NCBI GenBank assembly: GCA_028285185.1
Contig: JANQQD010000001.1
Coordinates: 1-43,413 of the forward strand
Direction: 5' to 3'
Source of the DNA: Anaerolineae bacterium
GTDB taxonomy: Bacteria; Pseudomonadota; Alphaproteobacteria; DSM-16000; Inquilinaceae
DNA length: 43,413 nucleotides
In this document: positions 7,907 through 15,858 of the stretch, one piece after another
Numbering within the stretch: position 1 is the first letter of the stretch
How the letters are laid out: each line of letters begins with the position of its first letter
Made by a program: the position numbers and the translations under genes
Notes under the pieces: model-generated
Database searches by the model: none
Seen by the model: only the letters and a program-made list of their open reading frames with translations
Told to the model about the DNA's origin: nothing

Positions 7907-7919
7907 GGCATCCGTGAAA

Positions 7920-8729
7920 ATGGCCGATGGGCGTACTGTTCCGCTGACCTCGGGGGGGGAGACCGCGACCGACGCGTCGGCGCCGGGGCCTCACCTGGTC
8001 GCCAGCAATGACGGCCTGACGGCCCATGGGCTGGGCAAGCAGTATCGCAAGCGCCCTGTCGTACGGGACGTTTCCGTCAAGGTGCAGCGCGGGGAGGCGG
8101 TTGGACTGCTCGGCCCCAATGGCGCCGGCAAGACGACCTGCTTCTACATGATCATCGGGCTGATCTCTCCGGATTTCGGCACGATCATGCTGGACGGGCA
8201 GGACCTGACGGATCTTCCCATGTATCGGCGGGCGCGCCTGGGCATTGGCTATCTGCCGCAGGAGGCATCGATCTTCCGCGGCATGACTGTGGAGCAGAAC
8301 ATCCGTTCGGTCTTGGAAGTCACCGAGCGCGACCGGGATGCGCGCGAGTCGATCCTGGAAGATCTGCTGGCGGAATTCTCGCTCACGCATCTGCGCCGGG
8401 CCTCGGCCCTGGCCCTGTCCGGCGGTGAGCGGCGGCGGGTCGAAATCGCGCGGGCCCTTGCGTCGCACCCGCATTTCATGTTGCTGGACGAACCCCTGGC
8501 CGGCATTGACCCGATCGCGGTCAACGACATCCGCGACCTGGTCTCACATCTCAGGGACCGCGGCATCGGCGTGCTGATCACCGATCACAATGTGAGAGAG
8601 ACCCTGGAGATTGTCGACAGGGCCTATATCTTGCATGAAGGCCGCGTGCTGATGGAAGGCGAGCCGGCCGAAATCGTCGCACACCAGGACGTGCGGCGTG
8701 TTTACCTCGGGGAAACATTTCGCATTTAG
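7920..8729 (+). CDS. lptB: LPS export ABC transporter ATP-binding protein LptB
   Basis: LptB is the ATPase that powers LPS extraction by LptFG. In the 269-residue protein the Walker A is GPNGAGKT (65-72), the signature LSGGE (166-170), the Walker B MLLDEP (187-192) and the switch histidine His223 in [25 protein letters not shown] is diagnostic for LptB. A GTG two codons upstream (7914) is an equally possible start; an AGGG lies 5 nt before it. The first 30 residues are a low-complexity extension absent from E. coli LptB (241 aa). LptF and LptG are not in the window. Confidence 0.93.
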   Translation: MADGRTVPLTSGGETATDASAPGPHLVASNDGLTAHGLGKQYRKRPVVRDVSVKVQRGEAVGLLGPNGAGKTTCFYMIIGLISPDFGTIMLDGQDLTDLPMYRRARLGIGYLPQEASIFRGMTVEQNIRSVLEVTERDRDARESILEDLLAEFSLTHLRRASALALSGGERRRVEIARALASHPHFMLLDEPLAGIDPIAVNDIRDLVSHLRDRGIGVLITDHNVRETLEIVDRAYILHEGRVLMEGEPAEIVAHQDVRRVYLGETFRI

Positions 8730-8741
8730 TAGACTTTAGCC

Positions 8742-10259
8742 ATGGCGATCGCCCAACGGCTGGATCTGCGCCAGAGCCAGACGCTCATCATGACGCCGCA
8801 GCTGCAGCAGGCGATCAAGCTGCTGCAGCTGTCGAATCTGGATCTGGCGACCTATGTCGACGCGGAGATCGAACGCAATCCGCTGCTCGAACGCGACGAC
8901 GCGCCTCAACAGTCCGGCGCCACCGGCGATGGCGCCGAACCGGCCGACGGCGCACCGCCGCCCGCGCCATCGGATACCACCGGCACCGATCGGCTGACAG
9001 CATCGGACACCTGGTCGGACAGCGATCCGCCCTTGGACGCCGATTTCGACAATGTCTGGTCGGAGGCGGACATGGCAGGCGCCGCACCGCCGCAGCACGC
9101 CGACTGGGGTACGGCGCGTACGGCCGCGGGCGCCGACGATGGCGAAGCCCTATGGGAACGAACGCTCAGCAGCGGCGCCAGCCTGCGCGACTTTCTGCTG
9201 TCGCAGGTCAATGAAGAGTTTGCTGACCCGGTAGACAGGGTCATCGGTGCCCACCTGGTCGACCAGATCGACGAGTGCGGCTACCTCGCCGGCGAAGCCG
9301 AGGCGATCGCGGCAACTCTGGGCTGCACGGAAAGCCGACTGGAAGCCGTTCTGGCGCGAATGCAGCGGTTCGACCCGCCGGGCATCTTTGCCCGCAGCCT
9401 GAAGGAGTGCCTTGCCATCCAACTCGGCGAGCTGAACCGGCTCGATCCCGCCATGGCGTGCCTGCTCGACAACCTGGACCTGCTGGCACGGCGCGACCAT
9501 GCCCAACTGCGCGCGCGCTGCGGCGTCGACGACGAAGACCTGCACGACATGATCGCTGAGATCCGCGCCCTGTCGCCGAAGCCGGCCCTGGCCTTCGCCG
9601 ATGACGTGGCGCAGCCGGTGACGCCCGACATCCTGATGCGCCCGAACCCGGCCGGCGGCTGGATCGTGGAGCTGAACAGCGACACCCTGCCGCGCGTGCT
9701 GGTCAATCGGCGCTATTACGCCACCGTCAGCTCCGGCACCCGCACCAAGACCGACCGCGACTATCTGTCGGACTGCCTGGCTTCGGCCAACTGGCTCGCC
9801 AAGGCGCTGCATCAGCGCGCGACGACGATCCTGAAGGTGGCCACCGAGATCGTGCAGCAGCAGACGTTGTTCTTCGGCCAGGGCGTACAGCATCTGCGGC
9901 CCCTGGTGCTGCGCGACATCGCCGAAGCCATCGGCATGCATGAGAGCACCGTGAGCCGGGTGACCAGCAACAAGTACATGGCCACGCCTCGCGGCATCTA
10001 TGAGCTGAAATACTTCTTCACCGCGGCGATCGGCGGAACGGACGGGGCGGAGGCCCATTCCGCCGAGGCCGTGCGGTTCCGCATCAAGTCCCTGATCGAC
10101 GCCGAGCCGCCGGCGGCAATCCTGTCCGACGACCGGATTGTGGAGATCCTGCGCGGAGAGGGGATCGACATTGCCAGGCGCACGGTAGCCAAGTATCGTG
10201 AGACCATGCGTATCCCGTCCTCGGTCCAGCGCCGCCGGGACAAGGCGATGTGGTCATGA
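8742..10259 (+). CDS. rpoN: RNA polymerase sigma-54 factor
   Basis: RpoN directs transcription of nitrogen-regulated and other enhancer-dependent genes. The 505-residue protein has the glutamine-rich region I (LRQSQTLIMTPQLQQAIKLL, then QLSNLDL), an acidic and variable region II (about 50-125), the core-binding domain, the HTH region (IGMHESTVSRVTSNKYMATP), and the RpoN box ARRTVAKYRE at 478-487 close to the C-terminus. All domains are intact. It follows lptB by 12 nt; this lptB-rpoN-hpf-ptsN order is conserved across proteobacteria. Confidence 0.97.
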   Translation: MAIAQRLDLRQSQTLIMTPQLQQAIKLLQLSNLDLATYVDAEIERNPLLERDDAPQQSGATGDGAEPADGAPPPAPSDTTGTDRLTASDTWSDSDPPLDADFDNVWSEADMAGAAPPQHADWGTARTAAGADDGEALWERTLSSGASLRDFLLSQVNEEFADPVDRVIGAHLVDQIDECGYLAGEAEAIAATLGCTESRLEAVLARMQRFDPPGIFARSLKECLAIQLGELNRLDPAMACLLDNLDLLARRDHAQLRARCGVDDEDLHDMIAEIRALSPKPALAFADDVAQPVTPDILMRPNPAGGWIVELNSDTLPRVLVNRRYYATVSSGTRTKTDRDYLSDCLASANWLAKALHQRATTILKVATEIVQQQTLFFGQGVQHLRPLVLRDIAEAIGMHESTVSRVTSNKYMATPRGIYELKYFFTAAIGGTDGAEAHSAEAVRFRIKSLIDAEPPAAILSDDRIVEILRGEGIDIARRTVAKYRETMRIPSSVQRRRDKAMWS

Positions 10260-10319
10260 CGCACCGCGCCGCCGATTGCGGTGACACGGCGCCAGACCGC
10301 GGCGGCCCGAAGGGGTTCC

Positions 10320-10348
10320 TTGACACCGGTTCAGCTGGTTGCCTATGG
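10320..10348 (+). promoter_or_regulatory. Predicted promoter for hpf-ptsN
   Basis: A perfect TTGACA (10320-10325) is followed after 17 nt by CTATGG (10343-10348). It lies in the 178-nt gap between rpoN and hpf and gives hpf and ptsN a possible start independent of the lpt operon, with a leader of about 85 nt. Sequence prediction. Confidence 0.45.
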
Positions 10349-10437
10349 TCCCGCCCCTTTGGATGGCCCGCACTGCCGGTCGGCGCTAGAACCTGCGCAA
10401 AGGGCACGGGACCAGTTTCACTCGTAACGGCCAAACC

Positions 10438-11028
10438 ATGCACCTCACCGTGAACGGCAAGCAGATCGATGTCGGAGACGCGTTGCGTGTCCATGTCGAT
10501 GAGAGCCTCCAGTCCATCGTGCACAAGTACTTCGACCGTGCCATCGAGGCGAATGTGGTCTTCTCCCGCGAAGCCCACATGTTTCGCGCCGATGCTACGC
10601 TGCACGCCGGCAAGAACGTGACCCTGCAGAGCACCGGCCAGGCCGGCGACGCCTATCTGGCGTTCGATCAGGCAGCCGACAAGCTGGCCAAGCGGCTCAG
10701 GCGGTACAAGCGGCGCCTGCGCGACCACGCCCGGGGCGCCGCCGCCGAGGTGCCGGCCATCGAGGCCACCTATCAGGTTATTGACGCCGGGCCCGAGGAT
10801 GACGACATCGAGGCCGAAGCACCGGAGCAGCCGGTGGTGGTGGCGGAGATGATGACGACGGTGGACAGCATGACGGTGAGCCAGGCGGTCATGCGTCTGG
10901 ACCTGGAAGACCGGCCGGCGCTGATGTTCCGCAATCCGGCGCATGGCGGGCTGAACATGGTCTACCGCCGCAGCGACGGAAACATCGGCTGGGTCGATCC
11001 GCGCGGCTCCCGGGCGAAGAGCGCCTGA
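10438..11028 (+). CDS. hpf: Long-form ribosome hibernation promoting factor
   Basis: Long HPF dimerises 70S ribosomes into inactive 100S particles during starvation. The 196-residue protein has the N-terminal S30AE domain (about 1-105; MHLTVNGKQIDVGDALR, DATLHAGKNVTLQSTG, DKLAKRLRRYKRRLRDH), a linker, and the C-terminal dimerisation domain (about 135-190; MTVSQAVMRLDLEDRPALMF, RNPAHGGLNMVYRRSDGNIG). The C-terminal domain makes it the long form, unlike E. coli HPF (95 aa). No strong Shine-Dalgarno is visible. Its position after rpoN and before ptsN is conserved. Confidence 0.95.
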   Translation: MHLTVNGKQIDVGDALRVHVDESLQSIVHKYFDRAIEANVVFSREAHMFRADATLHAGKNVTLQSTGQAGDAYLAFDQAADKLAKRLRRYKRRLRDHARGAAAEVPAIEATYQVIDAGPEDDDIEAEAPEQPVVVAEMMTTVDSMTVSQAVMRLDLEDRPALMFRNPAHGGLNMVYRRSDGNIGWVDPRGSRAKSA

Positions 11029-11093
11029 GGCCGCGTCGGCATAACGTCATCTATTTCGGCGGCGAGCCATCTTCAGCGGGATCTGCGCAGGCT

Positions 11094-11552
11094 ATGGCAA
11101 GCATTCTGAACAACGACCGGGTCGTCCCGAAACTCAAGGTCAACAGCAAGAAGCAGGCGCTTCTCGAGCTGGCGAAGCGGGCGGCTTCGGTCACCGGCCA
11201 GAGCGAGCGCCGGATCTTCGATGTGCTGTTGGAGCGCGAGCGGCTGGGCACCACCGGTGTCGGCCGCGGCGTGGCGATCCCGCACGGCAAGCTGCCGTCG
11301 CTCAGCCAGGTCTACGGCCTGTTTGCCCGCCTGGAACGGCCGATCGACTTCGATTCCGTCGACGAGCGGCCGGTCGACCTGATCTATCTCTTGCTGGCAC
11401 CGGAGGGATCGGGGGCCGATCACCTGAAGGCGCTGGCCAGGGTCTCGCGCGCGCTGCGCGATGAAGGCCTGTGCGACAAGCTGCGCGGCTGCGATTCGGC
11501 GGATGCCATCTGCGCCGTCCTCGCGTCGACCGCCACGCCGGATGCGGCTTAG
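11094..11552 (+). CDS. ptsN: PTS IIA-like nitrogen-regulatory protein PtsN (EIIA-Ntr)
   Basis: EIIA-Ntr is the terminal phospho-acceptor of the nitrogen PTS and controls potassium handling, stress and envelope functions through its phosphorylation state. The 152-residue protein is a complete EIIA domain with the active-site His64 in VAIPHGK, preceded by LGTTGVGRG, and a second conserved stretch in LIYLLLAPEGSGADHLKALA. It follows hpf by 65 nt and converges on the permease gene, whose stop is 9 nt away. PtsP and NPr are not in this window. Confidence 0.95.
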   Translation: MASILNNDRVVPKLKVNSKKQALLELAKRAASVTGQSERRIFDVLLERERLGTTGVGRGVAIPHGKLPSLSQVYGLFARLERPIDFDSVDERPVDLIYLLLAPEGSGADHLKALARVSRALRDEGLCDKLRGCDSADAICAVLASTATPDAA

Positions 11553-11561
11553 AGGCGCGGA

Positions 11562-12431
11562 TCACGCCGCTCTGCTCTGTACCAAGCGCGGATCAAGCAC
11601 GTCCCTCAATCCGTCGCCCAGCAGGTTCAACCCCAGCACGGCCAGCGCGATGGCCAGGCCCGGAAACACCGCTTGCAACGGTGCCATGAACATCAAGGTC
11701 TGGGCGTCGTACAGCATCTTGCCCCAACTGGGCTGCGGCGGCTGCACGCCAAGGCCGAGATAGCTGAGCGCGGCCTCCGCCAGGATGGCCACGGCAAATT
11801 GGATGGTTGCCTGCACGATCAGAGCGCTGGAGGCATTCGGCAGCACGTGGCGCAGCGCCACGTCGGCCCGCGACCGTCCGAGCGCCAGCGCCGCCCGCAC
11901 GAACTCGCGGCCATAGACCGCGAGGGCCGCGCCGCGGGCCACGCGCGCGAAGACGGCGATGTTGAAGATGCCGATCGCCAGGATCGCGGTCGCCGCACCG
12001 GGCCCCATCAGGGCCGTTACCAGGATCGCTGAGAGGATCGCCGGGAATGCGAAGGTGAGATCGACGAGGCGGCCGACCGCGTGATCGATCCAGCTTTCCG
12101 CCCGCGCCGCGGCCAGAAGGCCCAACGGGATGCCGATCCCGGCCCCGATGCCGACGGCGGCGGCGCCGACGGCCACGGTGTTGCGGGCACCGACCATGAT
12201 CATGGACAGCACATCGCGGCCGTATTGATCGGTGCCCAGCCAATGGCGGGCCCCTGGCCCCTGCAACCGGTCGACGATCGCCTGGGCTGCGGGATCGTAA
12301 GGCGTCCAGACCAGGCTGACAGCCGCCATGGCGACAACCAAGCCAGACAATGCCGCACCGGCAAGGAAGCTGCGATGCGCCAGGCGATGCCGATGGCGGC
12401 GACTCGCCTGGGCGGGTGCGCGCGCCTTCAT
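11562..12431 (-). CDS. Dipeptide/oligopeptide-type ABC transporter permease (DppC/OppC-like)
   Basis: The 289-residue protein has the DppC layout: a basic N-terminal tail, a first membrane helix (about 25-43), the signature LGTDQYGRDVLSMIMVGARN before the second helix, and the ATPase-coupling loop REFVRAALALGRSRADVALR ending in HVLPNASSALI. Several further helices follow. Its start overlaps the stop of the DppB-like gene (12428-12431), so the two form one operon. Neither the two ATPases (DppD/F) nor a binding protein is adjacent, so the substrate is unknown and the pair must recruit partners encoded elsewhere. Confidence 0.9.
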   Translation of the reverse strand: MKARAPAQASRRHRHRLAHRSFLAGAALSGLVVAMAAVSLVWTPYDPAAQAIVDRLQGPGARHWLGTDQYGRDVLSMIMVGARNTVAVGAAAVGIGAGIGIPLGLLAAARAESWIDHAVGRLVDLTFAFPAILSAILVTALMGPGAATAILAIGIFNIAVFARVARGAALAVYGREFVRAALALGRSRADVALRHVLPNASSALIVQATIQFAVAILAEAALSYLGLGVQPPQPSWGKMLYDAQTLMFMAPLQAVFPGLAIALAVLGLNLLGDGLRDVLDPRLVQSRAA

Positions 12432-13381
12432 GGCTCGACCCCACGCCGCAGACGCGGATCGATCAGGTGATAGAGCGCGTCGACCAGGAAGTTGATCGCG
12501 ACCACCAGGCCGGCCAGCAGCACCACAACATCCTTCACCACGATCAAGTCGCGCTGGCCGATGGCCTGGAATACCAGCCGCCCCAGGCCCGGCAATGTGA
12601 ACACGCTTTCCACCACGATCGCGCCCGCCAGCAGTAGGGCAAATTGCAGCCCCATGATCGTGACGATCGGGATCAGCGCGTTGCGCAGGACATGGCGGAA
12701 CAGCACTGTGCGCCGGCCCAGCCCCTTGGCCCTGGCCGTGCGCACATAGTCTTCGCCCAGGGTCTCCAGCACGGCAGACCGCGCGACGCGGGCGAGGATC
12801 GCGGCTTCCGGCAATGCCAGTGCCACCGCCGGCAGCACCAGCGCGCCCAATGCCGGCCAGATCCCGGCCTCCCAGCCGGGGAATCCGCCGGCGCGGAACC
12901 AACCGAGGCCGATGGAAAACACCAGGATCAACAGGATGCCCAGCCAGAACCCCGGCATCGCGATGCCCATCTGGCTAAACGCCATGACGGAATAGTCCGA
13001 CGGCCGGCCGCGCCGTGCCGCGGCCAGAACGCCGAGCGGCAGGGCCAGCACCACGGCCAGCAGCATGGCCAGGCCCGCCAGCGGCACGGTCACTGCGATG
13101 CGGTCCGCAATCAGGTCGGCGACGGGAACGTCATAGGTCTGGCTGATGCCCAGATCGCCGGTGACCAGCCCACCGAGCCAGTGCAGGTACCGGACGACGG
13201 CCGGCCGGTCGAGCCCGAGTTCCTGGCGCAGCGCCTGCAGCGTCTCGTCGGTCGCCTCAGTGCCCAGCATCACCAGCGCCGGATCGCCCGGCAGCACCTC
13301 CAGCACGATGAACACCACCAGCGACGCGGCGATCAGCGTGAGACCGACCGAGGCAAGGCTTCGGACCAGATATGCGGCCAT
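12428..13381 (-). CDS. Dipeptide/oligopeptide-type ABC transporter permease (DppB/OppB-like)
   Basis: The 317-residue protein starts with the typical DppB first helix (LTLIAASLVVFIVLEVLPGD). It then shows the LGLDRPAVVRYLHWLGGLVT and GDLGISQTYDVPV segments and the coupling loop LGEDYVRTARAKGLGRRTVL. The C-terminal ALYHLIDPRLRRGVE is also typical. About six membrane helices are visible. It is closer to Dpp/Opp permeases than to YejB, which is longer. The gene is divergent from the AraC-type regulator across 184 nt, suggesting shared control; that is an inference. Confidence 0.9.
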   Translation of the reverse strand: MAAYLVRSLASVGLTLIAASLVVFIVLEVLPGDPALVMLGTEATDETLQALRQELGLDRPAVVRYLHWLGGLVTGDLGISQTYDVPVADLIADRIAVTVPLAGLAMLLAVVLALPLGVLAAARRGRPSDYSVMAFSQMGIAMPGFWLGILLILVFSIGLGWFRAGGFPGWEAGIWPALGALVLPAVALALPEAAILARVARSAVLETLGEDYVRTARAKGLGRRTVLFRHVLRNALIPIVTIMGLQFALLLAGAIVVESVFTLPGLGRLVFQAIGQRDLIVVKDVVVLLAGLVVAINFLVDALYHLIDPRLRRGVEP

Positions 13382-13565
13382 GCGGGTTGCCCAGGCGGCG
13401 GGATCAGGCGGAGGCGATCATAGCGCAGCCGTGCCGCAGCCGCGCGCTTTCAGGGTGGGCGGCCTTCAGCTCAAGGCGCATCGGTCCGGCAATTCCGCAC
13501 AAACTGCAAAGCAAGGCCGATCCGCGAGTGCCACAGTGCTGGCGAACGAACCGGAAGGATGAACG

Positions 13566-14420
13566 GTGCACCCGGTCAATCGAGCCCTGGCGTATGTCGA
13601 GGATCACCTTGGCGAGGAAATCGGCGTCGAAGATATCGCGCGGGCGAGTGCCATCAGCCGTCACCACCTGTCGCGCGTGTTCGCCCATACAACTGGGTTT
13701 CCGCTGGCACGCTATCTCAGACTGCGCCGTCTGACCGAGGCTGCGGGACTGCTCATCCGCAGCGACGACACCGTTCTGACCATCGCGCTGACGGTGGGCT
13801 ATGAGTCCCATGCCGTCTTCACCCGTGCGTTCAACGCCGAGTTCGGTGCGAGCCCCAGCGCGTTCCGCCGTCACGGCAGCCTCGAGCACCTGTCCCTCGT
13901 CAACCCGATCTTCTGGAGCCCATCGATGACCATATCCGTGCCCCAGCCCCGTACCGAGGCCAACCTATCTCTGACGCTTGTCGGCCTGAGCCGGCATGTC
14001 GGAGACGAAAGCGATGCAGCCGCCGAAGCCATGCAGGTGATGGCCCGTTTTCACCCGATGATCCCCACGATCCCGCACAAGATCGATCCGGGATACTGCC
14101 ACTATGTCTCCGACGTCTCGGAGGAGAGCGGATTGTCCTACGACTTCTTTGCGGGCGTCACGGTCAGTACAAGTAACGGCCTGCAGGACGGGCTGCAGTG
14201 TTTGGACATCACGTGGGATCGGTACCTGGCATTTCCGTTCTCGCTTGAGATCGGCAGGTTGGAGGCCTTCGTCTTTGCGATCTATGCCGACTGGTTCCCG
14301 TCATCGGGCGTACAGCCCTTGGACGGAAGCCACATGCAGTCGTACAAACCGCATCCCGCCTGGACCCTGGATCCGGCACACCGATTGGACGGCGAGGTCT
14401 GGGTTCCAATCGGTCGGTAG
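13566..14420 (+). CDS. AraC-family regulator with GyrI-like ligand-binding domain
   Basis: The 284-residue protein has an N-terminal AraC/XylS DNA-binding domain with two HTH units (about 5-105; EEIGVEDIARASAISRHHLS, then LTIALTVGYESHAVFTRAFN). A C-terminal GyrI-like effector domain follows (about 120-284; LSLTLVGLSRHVG, YDFFAGVTVS, DGEVWVPIGR). This inverted order is the SoxS/Rob-like arrangement seen in drug- and small-molecule-responsive regulators such as Rob and TipA relatives. The start is GTG at 13566, supported by GGAAGGA 6 nt upstream. It stands divergent from the dppBC-like pair and may control it. Confidence 0.9.
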   Translation: MHPVNRALAYVEDHLGEEIGVEDIARASAISRHHLSRVFAHTTGFPLARYLRLRRLTEAAGLLIRSDDTVLTIALTVGYESHAVFTRAFNAEFGASPSAFRRHGSLEHLSLVNPIFWSPSMTISVPQPRTEANLSLTLVGLSRHVGDESDAAAEAMQVMARFHPMIPTIPHKIDPGYCHYVSDVSEESGLSYDFFAGVTVSTSNGLQDGLQCLDITWDRYLAFPFSLEIGRLEAFVFAIYADWFPSSGVQPLDGSHMQSYKPHPAWTLDPAHRLDGEVWVPIGR

Positions 14421-14607
14421 CTCAAACGGCGCCGAACGGAAGCCGAAAACCGGGTTCACGGCTGCCTCTTGCCATTGCGGTCCGCATTGCTGCTTTCAAC
14501 CCGCGGCCACTGTATCTGGAGGAAGTCCTCGCCGTTGCCGGATTTGGCCCGCCGGAAGAGACCGCCGGCAAAACGATCCGCTATGCGCAAACCACAGGCC
14601 CTGAAAC

Positions 14608-14699
14608 GACGCCGCCGGCAGGGCTGTTGCCTCTGCCGGCGCATTCGGGCGTCCACGACCTTACCGTCGTGCCCCTTGCCCCCGCGCGGGGGCGTTTTT
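14608..14699 (+). ncRNA. Candidate structured small RNA: three stem-loops ending in an intrinsic terminator
   Basis: Stem 1 has an outer helix GACGCC (14608-14613) with GGCGTC (14648-14653), enclosing GCCGGCAG (14614-14621) with CTGCCGGC (14633-14640). A further GGC/GCC pair (22-24 with 29-31) is separated by one bulged T and closes a TGTT loop. Stem 2 follows with no spacer: CACGAC (14654-14659) with GTCGTG (14666-14671). Stem 3 is GCCCCC/GGGGGC followed by five T. The 5' end is unknown; a clear promoter is not visible in the 190 nt upstream. It is not 4.5S, tmRNA or RNase P RNA by the conserved cores I can check. It could instead be a complex 3' end of the AraC-type mRNA. Confidence 0.4.
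14678..14699 (+). terminator. Intrinsic terminator
   Basis: GCCCCC (14678-14683), loop GCGC, GGGGGC (14688-14693), then G and TTTTT (14695-14699). A short, very stable stem followed by a U-run on the + strand, 258 nt downstream of the AraC-type gene. Confidence 0.7.
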
Positions 14700-14975
14700 C
14701 GGTCCCGCAGTCAAATCTGCTGCAGCATCGACCTTTTGCAATAACCCCCAGCGAATTGCCTGGCGACCCTATGACGACTCCCATGCCCGCTTTAGACCGA
14801 TCCTTGGAACGGTTCTGAAAAGCAACGGCATCTGTTTGGCCGTTATTGGCTCACGTCTGGAGCTTTGTTGCAAAAGAACTGTATCATACCGGACGCATCA
14901 CTGCCATGTATTTTTCACATTGGTTACCGAGCAAGCCATGCGGCTGCCGCCAGGATGCGCTTCGAGCCAAGCCGG

Positions 14976-15413
14976 TCAGAGGCACCAGTCGGGCCGATCA
15001 CCCCTGCCATCATAGGCGGCCCCAAGCCCCGACTCGATCAGCACCGTGGCGACGTCCCGCCCATCGACCTCGACCTCGGCCACGACCCGACCGGCATAGG
15101 TGCCGTAATGCACGTTCCGCAACAGAACCCGGCGGCCGGCAACCATCGCCGCCACGGCGTCCGTCGCCTGCCCGGCCAGCGCCAGTTCCTGCGAGCAGCG
15201 AGCCCGCAGTTCCGGCGTGTCGACGCCCGCCAGCCGCACGCGCGTTTCCAGCTGCTGCCCCAGCCAGATCTGCGCCCGAACCGTCAGCGTATCGCCGTCC
15301 ACCACATCGATCACATCAGCAGCGACGGGGCCGGACAGCACGTCCTCAGTCACGCCGCGCATCGCGGGCATCAGCAGCAGAAGCGACAACAAAAAGCGGA
15401 TCCAAGACGACAT
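14976..15413 (-). CDS. Secreted staphylococcal-type nuclease (thermonuclease family)
   Basis: The 145-residue protein has a signal peptide (MSSWIRFLLSLLLLMPAMRG) and one SNase/OB-fold domain. The catalytic residues of staphylococcal nuclease are matched: Asp in DVVDGDTL, Arg and the metal and general-base positions in RVRLAGVDTPE, and the second Arg in YGTYAGRVVAEV. It should be a calcium-dependent extracytoplasmic nuclease, though many family members lack demonstrated activity. The frame is open to 15434, but the predicted promoter puts transcription start near 15436 and the signal peptide fits the ATG at 15413 better. Two cysteines (CSQEL and the penultimate Cys) could form a disulfide. Confidence 0.88.
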   Translation of the reverse strand: MSSWIRFLLSLLLLMPAMRGVTEDVLSGPVAADVIDVVDGDTLTVRAQIWLGQQLETRVRLAGVDTPELRARCSQELALAGQATDAVAAMVAGRRVLLRNVHYGTYAGRVVAEVEVDGRDVATVLIESGLGAAYDGRGDRPDWCL

Positions 15414-15442
15414 TCCGGCACCAGAAATTGTCACGTCTCGGA

Positions 15443-15471
15443 ACTATAACGGGCGAATAGGAATATTGCAA
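15443..15471 (-). promoter_or_regulatory. Predicted promoter of the secreted nuclease gene
   Basis: On the minus strand TTGCAA (15471-15466) and TATAGT (15448-15443) are separated by exactly 17 nt. Start of transcription would be near 15436, about 23 nt before the ATG at 15413. This is the best sigma-70-type match in the window and lies in a locally AT-rich tract. Confidence 0.65.
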
Positions 15472-15508
15472 GATTTATAGGATTATATTCTTCTACTGAC
15501 CGAAGACC

Positions 15509-15709
15509 TCAGAAATCAGTGCAGCGGCCGTTCACCTCCCAGTCGCCGTAGCGGGTGGGCTCCAGGCCTTCGGGTCCGCCGATTTCGCCCGGCTTCTGCT
15601 GTGGGACCTTCCGCCGCTTCCCTGCATCGTCCACGCCTTCCGCCTCGCCGGCCTCAGGCGTCTCGTCCGCAGCGGCATCTGCGAGATTCCGGTCTTCCCC
15701 GTCAGTCAT
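15509..15709 (-). CDS. DUF1674 / SDHAF4-like protein (succinate dehydrogenase assembly factor family)
   Basis: The 66-residue protein ends with the full family signature EIGGPEGLEPTRYGDWEVNG followed by RCTDF. In mitochondria SDHAF4 protects flavinylated Sdh1 from oxidative damage and helps assemble complex II; alphaproteobacterial DUF1674 proteins are its homologues. The N-terminal half is acidic and low in complexity (about 1-30), as usual. The start at 15709 (MTDGEDRN) is preferred over the upstream ATG at 15751. No sdh genes are nearby, so the function rests on the family alone. It is divergent from htpX. Confidence 0.9.
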   Translation of the reverse strand: MTDGEDRNLADAAADETPEAGEAEGVDDAGKRRKVPQQKPGEIGGPEGLEPTRYGDWEVNGRCTDF

Positions 15710-15778
15710 CGGTCGCGTCCTTCCCCTGGCTGATCCGGCCCCAGGCCGCATCGGCGCGTGCAGGCCCAGTGTCCATTG

Positions 15779-15807
15779 CTTGAACTATATACCCCGTCAC
15801 ATATCTC
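15779..15807 (+). promoter_or_regulatory. Predicted promoter of htpX, possibly heat-shock (RpoH) type
   Basis: CTTGAA (15779-15784) matches the RpoH -35 consensus; CATATCT follows at about 15 nt (preceded by ACCCCGT). As a sigma-70 site it can be read as TTGAAC, 16 nt, TATCTC. It lies about 50 nt before the htpX ATG. htpX is heat-shock regulated in other bacteria, which makes an RpoH site plausible. Confidence 0.45.
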
Positions 15808-15858
15808 CAGGGCCGGATAACTGCTGCTGCCCATCGCGGGCGCGAAGAGAGTGACGGA

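Larger units (their letters stand above)
14421..14975. other. 555-bp tract without a recognisable protein gene
   Basis: The left part carries three consecutive perfect stem-loops ending in a U-run (described separately). In the + frame that contains 14627 there is an open stretch of about 125 codons ending at 14818 with readable composition but no recognisable domain, no clear start and a terminator inside it, so I do not call it a gene. From about 14710 the tract becomes clearly more AT-rich than its surroundings (for example TTTGTTGCAAAAG near 14870), which suggests neutral spacer or an old insertion remnant. The right end abuts the nuclease gene stop. Confidence 0.5.

Noticed and set aside
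10260-10437. Sigma-54 promoter or autoregulation site after rpoN
   Set aside because: No TGGCAC-N5-TTGC type element was found in the gap.
14510-14560. Resemblance of GGAGGAAGTCC to a conserved RNase P RNA segment
   Set aside because: The remaining conserved RNase P elements (such as ACAGAA near the 3' end) are absent and the region is too short.
14627-14818. Possible small protein in the + frame over the hairpin region
   Set aside because: The readable frame contains the three hairpins and the terminator, has no ATG or Shine-Dalgarno, and no recognisable domain.
14866-14878. Insertion-sequence-like end (TTTGTTGCAAAAG)
   Set aside because: No matching inverted terminal repeat, no target duplication and no transposase fragment nearby.
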